Assembly: GCF_001676385.1 (NCBI RefSeq)
Contig: NZ_LYVJ01000008.1
Location: 62,001 to 126,000 of the forward strand
DNA: 64,000 nucleotides
Reading direction: 5' to 3'
Origin: Stenotrophomonas maltophilia
Lineage (GTDB): Bacteria; Pseudomonadota; Gammaproteobacteria; Xanthomonadales; Xanthomonadaceae
How positions within the stretch are numbered: position 1 is the stretch's first letter; each line of letters begins with the position of its first letter. Positions 27,734 to 39,009 of this stretch are shown here, one piece after another. The notes beneath the pieces are model-generated. The model saw nothing but the letters and a program-made list of their open reading frames with translations, was not told the DNA's origin and ran no database searches. Both the position numbers and the translations under genes were made by a program.

Positions 27734-27961
27734 GCAGGGCGTGCAGCCCTGCACCTGCGGACGCAACGGCGACGGCCGAAGCGACGGCAACTGCATGCAT
27801 CCCGCGGGAGGGCGGGGCGGTGTTGGGGGCAGATCCGTTTTCCCGCGGAAAACGGATCTGACCCCAATGGCCGTTCCGGCAGATCGCGGAAATCCACAGG
27901 AAACCCGCTTCTGCTTCGGCTGTTGCTGTTGCTCGCAGCGGTGCAGGGCTGCAAGCCCTGC
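27734..27961. repeat. composite repeat: inverted GCAGGGC palindromes around a GGGGTCAGATCC palindrome
   Basis: Two palindromic units, GCAGGGC/GCCCTGC at 27734-27752 and its inverted copy at 27943-27961, flank a 45-bp palindrome (27823-27867; 21-bp arms with one mismatch, built on CAGATCCGTTTT). The same arrangement recurs at 35822-36298. No gene is present between the DAHP synthase gene and the mscS-like gene (27725-28067). Confidence 0.7.
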
Positions 27962-28067
27962 CGATCAACACCCTCCTTACAAACGACTGACGTGACACTC
28001 ATGCGCCATGCGCGAGGCTGTGTGTTCGCGTCCTCACGTAGAGGTGGCAAGGGTGCATTGGGAGCAC

Positions 28068-29195
28068 ATGCAGGCCTATGCATGGCCGTTGGGTCTTGCC
28101 GTGGTGGCAGGTGGTATCGGTGCGTGGCTGATCCTGTGGATCTACCGTCGCCTGAAAGGGCGTGATCGCCGGCGCGCCCGCATCGGCCGCGTGCTTGGGC
28201 TCCCGTTGGCAACGGCATGGCCGCTGCTGCTGCTGATCCCTGCGTTGCAGGCTACGCCGCTGCAGGATCCACTGCTCGGCAACCTGCAGCGCGTGCTGCA
28301 CATCAGCCTGGTGGCCTGCTTCGTCTGGTTGCTGGTGCGGGGCGTGGGCGCCATCGAGCGGGCGATCCTGCGCAGCCATCCCATCGATGTGGCCGACAAC
28401 CTGGAAGCGCGCCAGATCCAGACCCAGACTCGTGTGCTCAGCAGGGTGGTCATGGGGGGCGTCATCGTGCTGGGCGCGTCGCTGGTGCTGCTGCAGTTCG
28501 ACATGGTGGCCAGGATCGGCTCGGCCCTGCTGGCTTCGGCGGGGCTGATCGGGCTGGTTGCGGGCATCGCTGCCAAGCCGGTGTTCGGCAACCTGATCGC
28601 CGGCCTCCAGATCGCGCTGACGCAGCCGATCCGGCTGGACGACGTGGTGATCGTCGAAGGCGAGTGGGGCCGCATCGAGGAGATCGGCAGCAGCTACGTC
28701 GTGGTGCGCGTCTGGGACGAGCGCCGGATGGTGGTGCCGCTGACCTGGTTCATCGAAAACCCGTTCCAGAACTGGACGCGGCGCAGTGCCGACCTGCTCG
28801 GCACGGCATTCCTGTGGCTGGACTACCGCGCGCCGATCGCCGCCATCCGCAGCGAGCTGGAGCGCATCTGCCGTGGCGAAGCGCTATGGGACGGCCGGGT
28901 CTGCGTGACACAGGTGACCGAGACCAGCGAGCGCGCGATCCAGGTGCGGTTGCTGGTCAGCGCGCGCAGCTCGGGGGATGCTTTTGACCTGCGCTGCCTG
29001 GTGCGCGAGCGCATGCTCGATTTCCTGGCGCGCGAGCATCCGTACTCGCTGCCGCAGGTGCGTGCGCGGCTGCAGCAGGAAGACGAGCAGGACATGCCAC
29101 GGGCGCCTCGCGCGCGTGCCGCCGACGTGCGTTCACCCGGTGCCGAAGATGGCGAGGCGGCGATCATTCCGGATGATCCGGAACCCGGACGGTAG
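28068..29195 (+). CDS. MscS-family mechanosensitive channel
   Basis: This is an inner-membrane channel of the MscS family (375 residues from the chosen start). Four hydrophobic segments precede the pore helix region ('LLASAGLIGLVAGIAAKPVF'), which continues into the beta domain ('QPIRLDDVVIVEGEWGRIEE'). The C-terminal cytoplasmic domain is followed by a charged, low-complexity tail ('DEQDMPRAPRARAADV'). I chose the ATG at 28068, behind GGGAG; the frame is open to 28008 and a GTG at 28053 is an alternative. The stop codon TAG is part of a SMAG GTAG head. Such channels release solutes on hypo-osmotic shock; this one belongs to the longer YnaI/YbdG-like group only in outline. Confidence 0.85.
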   Translation: MQAYAWPLGLAVVAGGIGAWLILWIYRRLKGRDRRRARIGRVLGLPLATAWPLLLLIPALQATPLQDPLLGNLQRVLHISLVACFVWLLVRGVGAIERAILRSHPIDVADNLEARQIQTQTRVLSRVVMGGVIVLGASLVLLQFDMVARIGSALLASAGLIGLVAGIAAKPVFGNLIAGLQIALTQPIRLDDVVIVEGEWGRIEEIGSSYVVVRVWDERRMVVPLTWFIENPFQNWTRRSADLLGTAFLWLDYRAPIAAIRSELERICRGEALWDGRVCVTQVTETSERAIQVRLLVSARSSGDAFDLRCLVRERMLDFLAREHPYSLPQVRARLQQEDEQDMPRAPRARAADVRSPGAEDGEAAIIPDDPEPGR

Positions 29196-29240
29196 CGCCG
29201 GTCGGCGACCCTGGACCTGCCGGCCAGCGGCCGGCACTAC
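29192..29240. repeat. inverted SMAG pair, probable terminator
   Basis: The segment starts with GTAG and ends with CTAC. The right half holds a perfect 7-bp stem GCCGGCC/GGCCGGC (29219-29235); the left half is a weaker GTAG-headed copy whose TAG is the stop codon of the MscS gene. It fills the space between two convergent genes. Confidence 0.75.
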
Positions 29241-29244
29241 CGGG

Positions 29245-30867
29245 TCAAGGCTCGCCGGTATCGATCAGTGCGTCGGTACCGAAGCGGGGCGGCCGCCGTG
29301 CACGGGTGCGTTGTTCATAGGCGTAGGCCATCTCGATCAGTTTCGGCTCGCTCCAGGCGGTCCCCATGAACAACAAGCCGACCGGCAGACCGTCGATCTG
29401 GCCCATCGGCACGGTGAGGCTGGGATAGCCGGCCACGGCGGCGGCACTGTAGCTTTCGCCGGGGAAATCATCGCCCTGGCTGCGGATCGGCCAGGCCACG
29501 CCGGTGGTCGGTGCAACCAGCGCATCAAGGTCATGGGTGGCGAGGGCGGCGTCGATTCCCTCCGGGCCGGCCAGCCGGCGCGCGTCGCTGCGCGCGCGGA
29601 TGTAGGCCGGATCTGCCAGGCTGCTGGTTGCATTGGCTTCCAGCAGCAGCTCCTGGCCAAACAGGCCCAGTTCCTGCTTGCCGTGCGCCTGGTTGAAGGC
29701 GATCAGTTCGGCCAGGCTGCGCAGCGGCGCACGGTGGGTGCTGAAGTAGCGCTCCAGCCCCGCCTTGAATTCGTACAGCAGCACCGTGCGCTCGGCCTCG
29801 GCCCAGGCGCCCTGGTTGGGCAATTCCACCGGCACCACGACGGCGCCCGCGCGACGCAGCTCCGCGGACGCCTGTTCGATCAGCGGCGGCATGCCGCGGT
29901 ATTTCAGCAGGGGCGTCTGCAGCAGCCCGACCCGCTTGCCGCGCAGGCCCTGCGGGTCCAGGCGCGCGGTGTAGTCATAGACCGCACGGCCCGGCATGGT
30001 CGCAGTGGCCGGGTCAGCATCATCGCGTCCGGCGATCGCGGTGAGCACGGTGGCGGCATCCGCCACGCTGCGCGCCATCGGCCCGGCGGTGTCCTGGCTG
30101 AACGAAATCGGGATGATGCCGGCACGGCTGACCAGGCCGACGGTCGGCTTCAGGCCGACCACGCCGTTGATCGCCGCTGGGCAGACGATGCTGCCGTCGG
30201 TCTCGGTGCCGATCGCCACGCTGGCCAGGTTGGCCGCCACCGCCACCGCGCTGCCACTGCTGGAGCCGCAGGGCGAGTGGCTGAGGCGGTAGGGGTTGCG
30301 GGTCTGGCCCCCGCGCGCGCTCCAGCCCGAGATCGAGTCCTTGCCGCGGAAGTTGGCCCACTCGCTGAGGTTGGTCTTGCCCAGCACGACGGCGCCGGCC
30401 TCGCGCAGGCGGCGGACCAGATAGGCGTCGTCCGGGCGGAAGCCCTGCAGGGCCAGCGAGCCGGCGCTGGTGCTCATCGGAGCGGCGTTGATGTTGTCCT
30501 TCAGCAGCAGCGGGATGCCATGCAGCGGGCCGCGCAGGTGGCCATCCCGGCGCTCTCGGTCGCGTGCTGCAGCTTCCCGCAGTGCATCGGCGTTGAGTTC
30601 GATGACAGCGCGCAGGCGGGGGCCGGCACGATCAAGCGTGGCGATACGGTGCAGGTAGGCCTGGGTCAGGGTGGTACTGTCCAGCTGGCCTGCGGCCATC
30701 TGTGCCTGCAGGTCGGCGATATCGGCTTCGGCGTAGGGAAACGGCACGTTGCGGCTCGCGGGTTCTGCCGCATGCGCGTGGGGCGTGGCCGGGCTGCAGC
30801 CAGCCGAGAGCAGCGCAGGCAGCGCCGCCATCAGGCAGGTCAGCAGAGGCGGCAAGGTCGGACGCAT
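29245..30867 (-). CDS. peptide amidase (amidase signature family), exported
   Basis: I recognise this as the S. maltophilia peptide amidase (Pam), which hydrolyses the C-terminal amide of peptides. It shows the amidase-signature triad: Lys in '[11 protein letters not shown]', the cis-Ser in '[12 protein letters not shown]' and the nucleophilic Ser in '[16 protein letters not shown]'. A hydrophobic N-terminal segment ends in 'LLSAGC', which could be a signal peptide or lipobox. The frame is open to a TTG at 30888; I chose the ATG at 30867 (540 residues). It is the last gene of a minus-strand run typA-DUF2127-amidase. Confidence 0.9.
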   Translation of the reverse strand: MRPTLPPLLTCLMAALPALLSAGCSPATPHAHAAEPASRNVPFPYAEADIADLQAQMAAGQLDSTTLTQAYLHRIATLDRAGPRLRAVIELNADALREAAARDRERRDGHLRGPLHGIPLLLKDNINAAPMSTSAGSLALQGFRPDDAYLVRRLREAGAVVLGKTNLSEWANFRGKDSISGWSARGGQTRNPYRLSHSPCGSSSGSAVAVAANLASVAIGTETDGSIVCPAAINGVVGLKPTVGLVSRAGIIPISFSQDTAGPMARSVADAATVLTAIAGRDDADPATATMPGRAVYDYTARLDPQGLRGKRVGLLQTPLLKYRGMPPLIEQASAELRRAGAVVVPVELPNQGAWAEAERTVLLYEFKAGLERYFSTHRAPLRSLAELIAFNQAHGKQELGLFGQELLLEANATSSLADPAYIRARSDARRLAGPEGIDAALATHDLDALVAPTTGVAWPIRSQGDDFPGESYSAAAVAGYPSLTVPMGQIDGLPVGLLFMGTAWSEPKLIEMAYAYEQRTRARRPPRFGTDALIDTGEP

Positions 30868-30907
30868 GGGCGGCTTGGTCGGCTCCAATGCCCAGTGTAG
30901 CCGGTGC

Positions 30908-31375
30908 TCAATGGTGGCGCTTGCGCAGGTCGCGGCCGAGGACGTAGACCACGATCAGGTTGATCGCCAGGATCGTCCAGGATGGCCAGCCCGGATGACG
31001 GATGATTGCGAAGATGTCGAAGGGCAGGTACAGGGCGGCCGTCAGGCAACCCAGCCACGACGCCCACGCTTTGGCCCGCCACAGGCCCCAGGCTTCGACC
31101 AGGTGCAGGAGGCCATAGGCGATCATCCCCGCCGCGGCCAGGTGCACCGCGTCGGGGCTGATCATGTGCAGCAGCGAGGGCAGGGTGCCGTGATCCGGAT
31201 CCAGGCTGAAGCGCCGGATCAGGGCATTGATGCCATCACGCAGCGGCTGCGGGCCAAGTACTTCCAGGCCGGTTGCCGCCAGCAGCGCCAGCATCGCCTT
31301 GCTCGCTTCGAGCAGGGCGATGACATGGAGGCCCGGATGCCGGTGAGGATCCGGGTTGTAGCCGTTCTGGCTCAC
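30908..31375 (-). CDS. DUF2127 family membrane protein
   Basis: A 155-residue membrane protein with four hydrophobic segments, matching the DUF2127 family ('GLHVIALLEASKAMLALLAA', 'AYGLLHLVEAWGLWRAKAWA', 'YLPFDIFAIIRHP'). Function is unknown. The start is GTG at 31375, only 8 bp after the typA stop, so it is very likely co-transcribed with typA. It has no charged catalytic motif. Confidence 0.75.
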   Translation of the reverse strand: MSQNGYNPDPHRHPGLHVIALLEASKAMLALLAATGLEVLGPQPLRDGINALIRRFSLDPDHGTLPSLLHMISPDAVHLAAAGMIAYGLLHLVEAWGLWRAKAWASWLGCLTAALYLPFDIFAIIRHPGWPSWTILAINLIVVYVLGRDLRKRHH

Positions 31376-31383
31376 GGTTCGGC

Positions 31384-33213
31384 TCAGCCGGCGCGCGAGG
31401 CCCGCTTGCGGTCGCTTTCGGTCAGCTGCTTCTTGCGCAGGCGGATTTCCTTCGGGGTCACTTCCACCAGTTCATCATCCTCGATGAAATCCAGTGCCTG
31501 CTCCAGCGAGAACTTCAGGGCCGGAGTCAGCTTGATCGCATCGTCCTTGCCCGAAGCGCGCATGTTGGTCAGCGGCTTGGTCTTGATCGCGTTGACCGTC
31601 AGGTCGTTGTCCTTGGAGTGGATGCCGATCAGCTGGCCTTCGTAGACGTTGTCGCCTTCAGCGGCAAACAGGCGGCCACGCTCTTCCAGCGGGCCCAGTG
31701 CGTAGGCCGGGGTGGCGCCCGGAGCGTTGGCGATCATCACGCCATTGTTGCGCTTGGCGATCGCGCCCTGCTCCTTCGGGCCGTAGTGGTCGAATACGTG
31801 GAACAGCAGGCCCGAGCCCTGGGTGAGGGTCTTGAACTCGTTCTGGAAGCCGATCAGGCCGCGGGCCGGGATCTTGAAGTCCAGGCGGACCCGGCCCTTG
31901 CCGTCCGGCTCCATGTTCTCCAGCAGCGCCTTGCGGGTGCCCAGCTTCTCCATCACGCCGCCCTGGTGCTGCTCTTCGATGTCGATCACCAGCTGCTCGA
32001 TCGGTTCCATCAGCTGGCCATCGATCTCCTTGATGATCACTTCCGGGCGCGACACGGCCAGTTCGTAGCCTTCACGACGCATGTTCTCGATCAGCACCGA
32101 CAGGTGCAGTTCGCCACGGCCGGAGACCAGGAACTTGTCGGCGTCTTCGAGCTGCTCCACCTTCAGGGCCACGTTGTGGACCATTTCGCGTTCCAGGCGC
32201 TCCTTCAGCTGGCGGCTGGTCAGGAACTTGCCGCCGGACAGGTCCTTGTTGCCGGCGAACGGCGAGTTGTTGACCTGGAAGGTCATCGAGATGGTCGGCT
32301 CGTCGACGGTCAGGACCGGCAGCTGTTCCGGGTGGTCCAGCGCGCAGACGGTGTCGGAGATGGTCAGCTCCTGGATGCCGGAGATGGCCACGATGTCACC
32401 CGCCTGGGCCTCTTCGACCTCGATGCGCTCCAGGCCCATGAAACCGAGCACCTGCAGTACCTTGCCCTGGCGCTTCTTGCCTTCACGGTCGATGATCGTG
32501 ACCGCCTGGTTCTTCTTGATCTTGCCGCGCTGGATGCGGCCGATGCCGATCACGCCGACGAAATTGTTGTAGTCCAGCTGGCTGATGCGCATCTGGAACG
32601 GGCCATCGGCCTCGACCTGCGGCGCCGGCACGTACTTCATGATCGCTTCGTACAGCGGGGTCATGTCGCCGTCGCGCACGGTGTCTTCCAGGCCGGCGTA
32701 GCCGTTCAGGCCGGAGGCATAGACGATCGGGAAGTCCAGCTGCTCGTTGGTGGCACCCAGCTTGTCGAACAGGTCGAACACCTGGTCGATCACCCACTCC
32801 GGACGGGCGCCCGGGCGGTCAACCTTGTTGACCACCACGATCGGCTTGAAGCCCATGGCGAACGCCTTCTGGGTCACGAAGCGGGTCTGCGGCATCGGGC
32901 CGTCCATCGCGTCGACCAGGATCAGCACCGAATCGACCATCGACAGCACGCGCTCGACTTCGCCGCCGAAGTCGGCGTGGCCGGGGGTGTCGACGATGTT
33001 GATGCGGTTGCCCTGCCAGGTGATGGCGGTGTTCTTGGCCAGGATGGTGATGCCGCGTTCCTTTTCCTGGTCGTTGCTGTCCATCACGCGCTCGGCGAGG
33101 ACGGTGCGCTCGGACAGGGTGCCGGACTGCTTCAGCAGCTGGTCGACCAGGGTGGTCTTGCCATGGTCGACGTGGGCGACGATGGCGATGTTGCGAAGAT
33201 TTTCGATGGACAT
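31384..33213 (-). CDS. typA: ribosome-associated GTPase TypA/BipA
   Basis: TypA (609 residues) is a translational GTPase related to EF-G that aids ribosome assembly and growth under stress or cold. '[17 protein letters not shown]', 'ERGITI', '[16 protein letters not shown]' and '[10 protein letters not shown]' are the G motifs, and the C-terminal BipA-specific domain ends in '[20 protein letters not shown]'. The frame runs further upstream, but the start '[18 protein letters not shown]' at 33213 is the conserved one. It heads a minus-strand group with DUF2127 and the amidase; a 268-bp divergent region separates it from ppiB. Confidence 0.97.
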   Translation of the reverse strand: MSIENLRNIAIVAHVDHGKTTLVDQLLKQSGTLSERTVLAERVMDSNDQEKERGITILAKNTAITWQGNRINIVDTPGHADFGGEVERVLSMVDSVLILVDAMDGPMPQTRFVTQKAFAMGFKPIVVVNKVDRPGARPEWVIDQVFDLFDKLGATNEQLDFPIVYASGLNGYAGLEDTVRDGDMTPLYEAIMKYVPAPQVEADGPFQMRISQLDYNNFVGVIGIGRIQRGKIKKNQAVTIIDREGKKRQGKVLQVLGFMGLERIEVEEAQAGDIVAISGIQELTISDTVCALDHPEQLPVLTVDEPTISMTFQVNNSPFAGNKDLSGGKFLTSRQLKERLEREMVHNVALKVEQLEDADKFLVSGRGELHLSVLIENMRREGYELAVSRPEVIIKEIDGQLMEPIEQLVIDIEEQHQGGVMEKLGTRKALLENMEPDGKGRVRLDFKIPARGLIGFQNEFKTLTQGSGLLFHVFDHYGPKEQGAIAKRNNGVMIANAPGATPAYALGPLEERGRLFAAEGDNVYEGQLIGIHSKDNDLTVNAIKTKPLTNMRASGKDDAIKLTPALKFSLEQALDFIEDDELVEVTPKEIRLRKKQLTESDRKRASRAG

Positions 33214-33481
33214 ACGAAAGGGGGCCAGTCGGCGCCGGATTTGGAAAAAGAAGTCCAACATTATACGTCGAACTTGACGATTCGCGAAAAGGAGGATTTC
33301 ACGCGGCCACCAGGCCCATTCAGCTGGCCGTGCTCCGCCGTGGTCGAGGTCGCCAGGCCGGGCGCAGGCTTCCCCTCCCGCGGCTGAAGCCCGGTTCTCC
33401 ACCGATGGTCGAAGCCGCCGCCGCCGCAAGGCGGGTGTAAACTAGGTGGCTAGACGCATTCCCTCTGCATCAAGGATCTTC

Positions 33482-35076
<1,595 letters not shown>

Positions 35077-35146
35077 TGCAGGCGGTACCGGCTCCGGTCG
35101 GTACGTTTTCCATCAAGGCAGGTACCGACCGTTGGCCGGTACGCAG

Positions 35147-35177
35147 AAAACGGGGAAGCTTCGGCTTCCCCGTTTTT
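35147..35177 (+). terminator. mdh terminator
   Basis: A 13-bp perfect stem (35147-35159 with 35164-35176) closed by a C(TTCG)G tetraloop and followed by Ts. The As on the left make it work for both strands. A weaker palindrome (GTACCG/CGGTAC) lies just before it. Confidence 0.93.
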
Positions 35178-35199
35178 GTTGGGACGGACACGGAGCCGC

Positions 35200-35814
35200 A
35201 TGATCCATCTGCACTACATCGACGACGCGCTGCTGGTGGCCGAGAAGCCCGCCGGCCTGCTGTCCGTGCCCGGCCGCAGTGCCGAGAACCAGGACTGCGT
35301 GGTCGCGCGCCTGCAGGCGCTGTACCCGGACGCGCTGACCGTGCACCGCCTGGACCAGGTAACCTCCGGCCTGCTGCTGCACGCGCGCGGGAAGGCAATG
35401 CAGGCGGCGTTATCGATGCAGTTCGAGCAGCGCCAGGTCGGAAAGCGGTATGAGGCGGTGGTGCAGGGACTGTTGGCAGGCGATGCCGGTGAAGTGGACC
35501 TGCCGTTGATCGTTGACTGGCCGAACCGCCCGAAGCAGCGGGTCGACCACGAGCGCGGCAAACCGGCGCTGACCCGCTGGCGCGTGCTGGCCCGCGAGGA
35601 TGAAGCGCAGCGCACCCGCGTGGCGCTGGAGCCGGTCACCGGCCGTAGCCATCAGCTGCGCCTGCACATGGCCAGCCTCGGCCATCCCATTGTCGGTGAC
35701 GTGCTGTATGGCGCCGCACCGGCGCAGCGCGTGCACCTGCATGCGCGCAGCCTGCAGTTCACCCACCCGGTGACGGGCGAGGCGCTCGCGTTCGAGTCAG
35801 CGACTCCGTTCTAG
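35200..35814 (+). CDS. rluA: RluA-family pseudouridine synthase
   Basis: A 204-residue enzyme that makes pseudouridine in RNA; by size and sequence it resembles RluA, which modifies 23S rRNA U746 and tRNA U32. The catalytic motif 'HRLDQVTSGLLL' with its Asp is intact, as are 'VTGRSHQLRLHMASLGHPIV' and 'GDVLYG'. No S4 domain is present, as expected for RluA. The frame extends 8 codons upstream, but the ATG at 35200 is the family start. Confidence 0.85.
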   Translation: MIHLHYIDDALLVAEKPAGLLSVPGRSAENQDCVVARLQALYPDALTVHRLDQVTSGLLLHARGKAMQAALSMQFEQRQVGKRYEAVVQGLLAGDAGEVDLPLIVDWPNRPKQRVDHERGKPALTRWRVLAREDEAQRTRVALEPVTGRSHQLRLHMASLGHPIVGDVLYGAAPAQRVHLHARSLQFTHPVTGEALAFESATPF

Positions 35815-35887
35815 GGGTTCGGCAGGGCTTGCAGCCCTGCACCTGCAGAATCAACGTCAAAAGGTGGCTTACTGGGGGATGACGGGC

Positions 35888-35972
35888 GGGTCCGGTTGCG
35901 GGGGCGCCGTGAATCCGTCCATGGAGGCTCGGTCGCCGCATCCATGCGGCTCACGCCCCCGCAACCGGACCC
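35888..35972 (-). repeat. large structured element, copy 1
   Basis: A perfect 19-bp outer stem (35888-35906 with 35954-35972) encloses 47 bases. Read on the minus strand, the inside holds two hairpins with hexaloops: GCCGC-ATGGAT-GCGGC (35935-35950) and TCC-ATGGAC-GGA (35914-35925). The inside is nearly the same as in the copy at 52654-52751, while the outer stem is unrelated. Confidence 0.75.
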
Positions 35973-36015
35973 ACCCCGCCTCTGACAGTTTGCTGCGGTC
36001 TGTTGGACATGCCGA

Positions 36016-36058
36016 TGGGGTCAGATCCGTTTTCCTCCAGAAAACGGATCTGACCCCA
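36016..36058. repeat. GGGGTCAGATCC palindrome
   Basis: A 43-bp inverted repeat with 19-bp perfect arms (36016-36034 with 36040-36058), the same family as 27823-27867. Confidence 0.75.
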
Positions 36059-36082
36059 GATTGATTTCGATATCTGACAGAA

Positions 36083-36106
36083 GTGTCGACCAAGGTCGAC
36101 ACCTAC
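36083..36106 (-). repeat. SMAG-type palindrome
   Basis: A perfect 9-bp stem GTGTCGACC/GGTCGACAC with a 2-nt loop, ending in CTAC, so the GTAG head is on the minus strand. Confidence 0.65.
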
Positions 36107-36133
36107 CGACAGCCGCAGGAATCTGTCAGAGGT

Positions 36134-36229
36134 GGGGCGGTGTCGGAGTGCGGGGTGTCCGCGGCATGGATGCCGCGGCCAAGCCTACAGGGACGTACTT
36201 GCGGCGTCCCCGCACTCCGACACCGCCCC
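36134..36229 (+). repeat. large structured element, copy 2 (divergent)
   Basis: A perfect 22-bp outer stem (36134-36155 with 36208-36229) encloses 52 bases with two hexaloop hairpins: CCGCGGC-ATGGAT-GCCGCGG (36159-36178) and TAC-AGGGAC-GTA (36186-36197), ending in GCGGCGT. It shares layout and short motifs, not full sequence, with the other two copies. Confidence 0.7.
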
Positions 36230-36391
36230 GCCACCCCACGGATAGCCCGTCTTTGACGTTGCTCTGGCTCGTAGCAGGTGCAGGGCTGCAAGCCCTGCAG
36301 AACAAAACCCACCCCCTACCAAGGTAGGGCGGCCCGCGCGCCAGCGCCGGACTATCCTCGAACCCATGACTTTGTCTGGGAGGGCTGCGTC

Positions 36392-38271
36392 ATGAACTAC
36401 GAGGAAACCTACCGTCGCTCGATCGACGAGCCGGAGGCGTTCTGGGGCGAGGAAGCCAAGCGCATCCATTGGCACAAACCACCCCGGCAGGTGCTCGACT
36501 ACAGCAACCCGCCGTTCCGGCGCTGGTTCGTCGGCGGTGAAACCAATCTCTGCTACAACGCCGTCGACCGTCATCTGGCCGAGCGTGCCGACCAGCTCGC
36601 GCTGGTCGCGATCTCCACCGAAACCAACAGTACCCGCGAGATCACCTATCGCCAGCTGTATCGCGAAGTGAACGACTTCGCCGCCGTGCTCAAGCACCTC
36701 GGCGTCGGTCACGGCGACCGCGTGGTGATCTACATGCCGAACATGGCCGAGGCCGTGTTCGCGATGCTCGCCTGCGCGCGCATCGGTGCGGTGCACTCGG
36801 TGGTGTTTGGTGGTTTCGCCGCGCACAACCTGGCGCTGCGCATCGACGACGCCAGGCCGAAGCTGCTGATCGCGGCCGATGCCGGCATGCGCGGTGGCAA
36901 GCTGATCCCATACAAGCCAATGGTCGATGCAGCCTGCGCCGAAGCCACGTCGCCACCGCCGCACGTGCTGATCGTGTCGCGCGGGCTGGATGCCGCCGAA
37001 CCTCGCGTGCCGGGACGTGATGTGGAATACGCCACGTTGCGCGCGCAGATCGGCGAGGTCGATGTGCCAGTGCAGTGGCTGGAAGCGAGCGAACCGAGCT
37101 ATCTGCTGTATACCTCCGGCACCACCGGCAAGCCGAAGGGCGTGCAGCGCGATGTGGGCGGCTACGCGGTGGCGATGGCACAGTCGATGGAGACTGTGTT
37201 CGACTGCAAGCCGGGCCAGGTGATGTTCTCCACCTCCGATGTCGGCTGGGCCGTGGGCCATTCCTACAATGTGTACGGCCCGTTGATCGGCGGCTGCACG
37301 TCACTGCTGTACGAAGGGTTGCCGACGAATCCGGACCCGGGCATCTGGTGGGCGCTGTGCGAGCAGTACAACGTGCGCACCATGTTCTCCTCGCCCACCG
37401 CCATCCGCGTGCTGAAGAAGCACGATGTGGATTTCATCCATCGCCACGACCTGCGCGCGCTGAAGTACCTGTTCCTGGCCGGTGAGCCATTGGATGAACC
37501 GACCGCGCACTGGATCAGCGAAGCGCTTGGCAAGCCGATCATCGACAACTACTGGCAGACCGAAACCGGCTGGCCGGCGCTGACCCTGCTGCCGGGCCTG
37601 GAGATGAAGCCGGTGCGCTTCGGCTCGCCGGGCTTCCCCAACCTCGGTTACCGGATGAAGGTGATCGATGAGAACACCGGAGAGGAGGTCGCACCGGGAC
37701 AGAAGGGCGTGCTGGTGGTGTCGCCGCCGTTGCCGCCGGGCTGCATGAGCACGGTGTGGAACGACGACAACCGTTTCCTGCAGAGCTACTTCAGCCACTT
37801 CAAGGAACTGCTGTACAGCTCGCTGGACTGGGCGATCCGCGACAACGATGGCTACACCTTCATCCTCGGTCGCACCGATGACGTGATCAACGTGGCGGGC
37901 ATCGGCTGGGCACGCGCGAGATCGAGGAGGCCATTTCCAGTCATCCGCGTGTAGCCGAGGCGGCCGTGATCGGGGTCAAGGACGAGCTGAAGGGGCAGGT
38001 GCCGCTGGTGTTCGTCACCCTCAAGCAGGGTCTGGAGGGTGAGGATCCGGCGCCGGTGGTGGCCGAGATGATGGCCACGGTGACCACCTCGCTCGGGGCG
38101 GTCGCGCGCCCGGCACATGTGCACGTGGTCAATGCGCTGCCCAAGACCCGCTCAGGCAAGCTGCTGCGGCGCTCGTTGCAGGCGCTGGCCGAGCAGCGCG
38201 ACCCGGGCGACCTGTCGACGCTGGATGACCCCGGTGCGCTGGAGGAGATCCGGCGCGCGCTGGGACGCTGA
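36392..38271 (+). CDS. prpE: propionate-CoA ligase (frameshifted in this sequence)
   Basis: PrpE (about 626 residues) activates propionate to propionyl-CoA with ATP, an AMP-forming ligase close to acetyl-CoA synthetase. It aligns with E. coli PrpE from 'YRRSIDEPEAFW' on; the P-loop-like 'YTSGTTGKPKGVQRDVGGY' and 'DNYWQTETGWP' motifs are intact. The frame breaks near 37897: a run of four Gs reads as three, and restoring one G gives 'VINVAGHRLGTREIEE' and runs to the stop at 38269-38271 with the lysine motif 'LPKTRSGKLLRR' that is acetylated in this family. No prpBCD genes are nearby. Confidence 0.92.
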
Positions 38272-38280
38272 CCTGCTCCT

Positions 38281-38342
38281 GTAGTGCCGGGCCCATGCCC
38301 GGCTCCGCTCGTCCGCGCAGCCGAGTGTGGGGCCGGCGCTAC
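38281..38342. repeat. inverted SMAG pair
   Basis: GTAG-headed palindrome at 38281-38303 (7-bp stem GCCGGGC/GCCCGGC) followed by an inverted copy ending in CTAC at 38342. It lies just after prpE and may end its transcript. Confidence 0.75.
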
Positions 38343-38459
38343 GGAGGACCAGCGGTGCTGCACCGCAGCTTCCACCGTGCGACCGGTGCGCTAAGCTCGG
38401 CCCGGGGGAGCGCGCCCTTCGGGCGCGCTGCATGGCGCTTCAAGCAAGGGGGGGATGCA

Positions 38460-38963
38460 ATGGCATTGCTGCACGCCAAGACGGCCGCTGGCCGCCAGGA
38501 GATAGAGGACCGTGCCCGGCGATTGCCGGCCGCGTTGCGCTCGATCCTGCTGATGGTGGATGGCCACCGCGACGACACCGAACTGCGGGGACTGCTGGCG
38601 GGCCTGCGCGCCCCCCCGGACGCACTGGAGCAGCTGGCCGCGCAGGGCCTGATCGAAGTGGTGGGCGGCAGCGTCGAGGCGGCTCCGGCGCGCGGCATCA
38701 GCACTGGCCGCGAACAGGATCCGGCGTTGTACCAGCAGTTGTACGATGCAATGAGCGAAGCGGTGCGTCGCCACCTTGGCCTGAAGGGCTACTTCATGCA
38801 GCTGAAGATCGAACGCTGTGCTGATGCCGTGGCGCTCGAGCGGCTGTGCCCCGAGTTGCTGGCAGCGGTGGGCAAGGCACGCAGCCCGGCACTGGCGCAG
38901 CGCTGGTGGCAGGAAACCCAGGCGGCCCTGGTGAAGGGCAACGGCGAGGTCGTGCAGGCCTGA
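38460..38963 (+). CDS. hypothetical protein
   Basis: I do not recognise this 167-residue protein. Residues 15-60 have a helix-rich, winged-helix-like look ('RRLPAALRSILLMVDGHRDD', 'LEQLAAQGLIEV'), followed by an Ala-rich linker and a helical C-terminal half ('LYDAMSEAVRRHLGLKGYFM'). There is no signal peptide or membrane segment. The start at 38460 is the first ATG with an acceptable GGGG-rich site; the frame is open further upstream through the SMAG region. It lies 46 bp before the SUFU gene on the same strand, so the two may be linked. Confidence 0.7.
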   Translation: MALLHAKTAAGRQEIEDRARRLPAALRSILLMVDGHRDDTELRGLLAGLRAPPDALEQLAAQGLIEVVGGSVEAAPARGISTGREQDPALYQQLYDAMSEAVRRHLGLKGYFMQLKIERCADAVALERLCPELLAAVGKARSPALAQRWWQETQAALVKGNGEVVQA

Positions 38964-39009
38964 TCCACCGCGTAAAGTGATCGGTTCACTTCCCCACAAG
39001 GAGTCCCGC

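Larger units (their letters stand above)
35822..36298. repeat. repeat cluster bounded by inverted GCAGGGC palindromes
   Basis: The 577 bp between rluA and prpE hold no gene. Inverted outer units GCAGGGC/GCCCTGC at 35822-35840 and 36280-36298 enclose, in order, a large structured element (35888-35972), a GGGGTCAGATCC palindrome (36016-36058), a SMAG copy (36083-36106) and a second large structured element (36134-36229). Confidence 0.75.

Noticed and set aside
27734..27961. Composite transposon or insertion sequence
   Set aside because: No transposase frame, no target duplication and no long terminal repeats; only short palindromes are present.
35822..36298. CRISPR array
   Set aside because: Repeats are inverted palindromes of different families, not direct repeats with regular spacers, and no cas gene is near.
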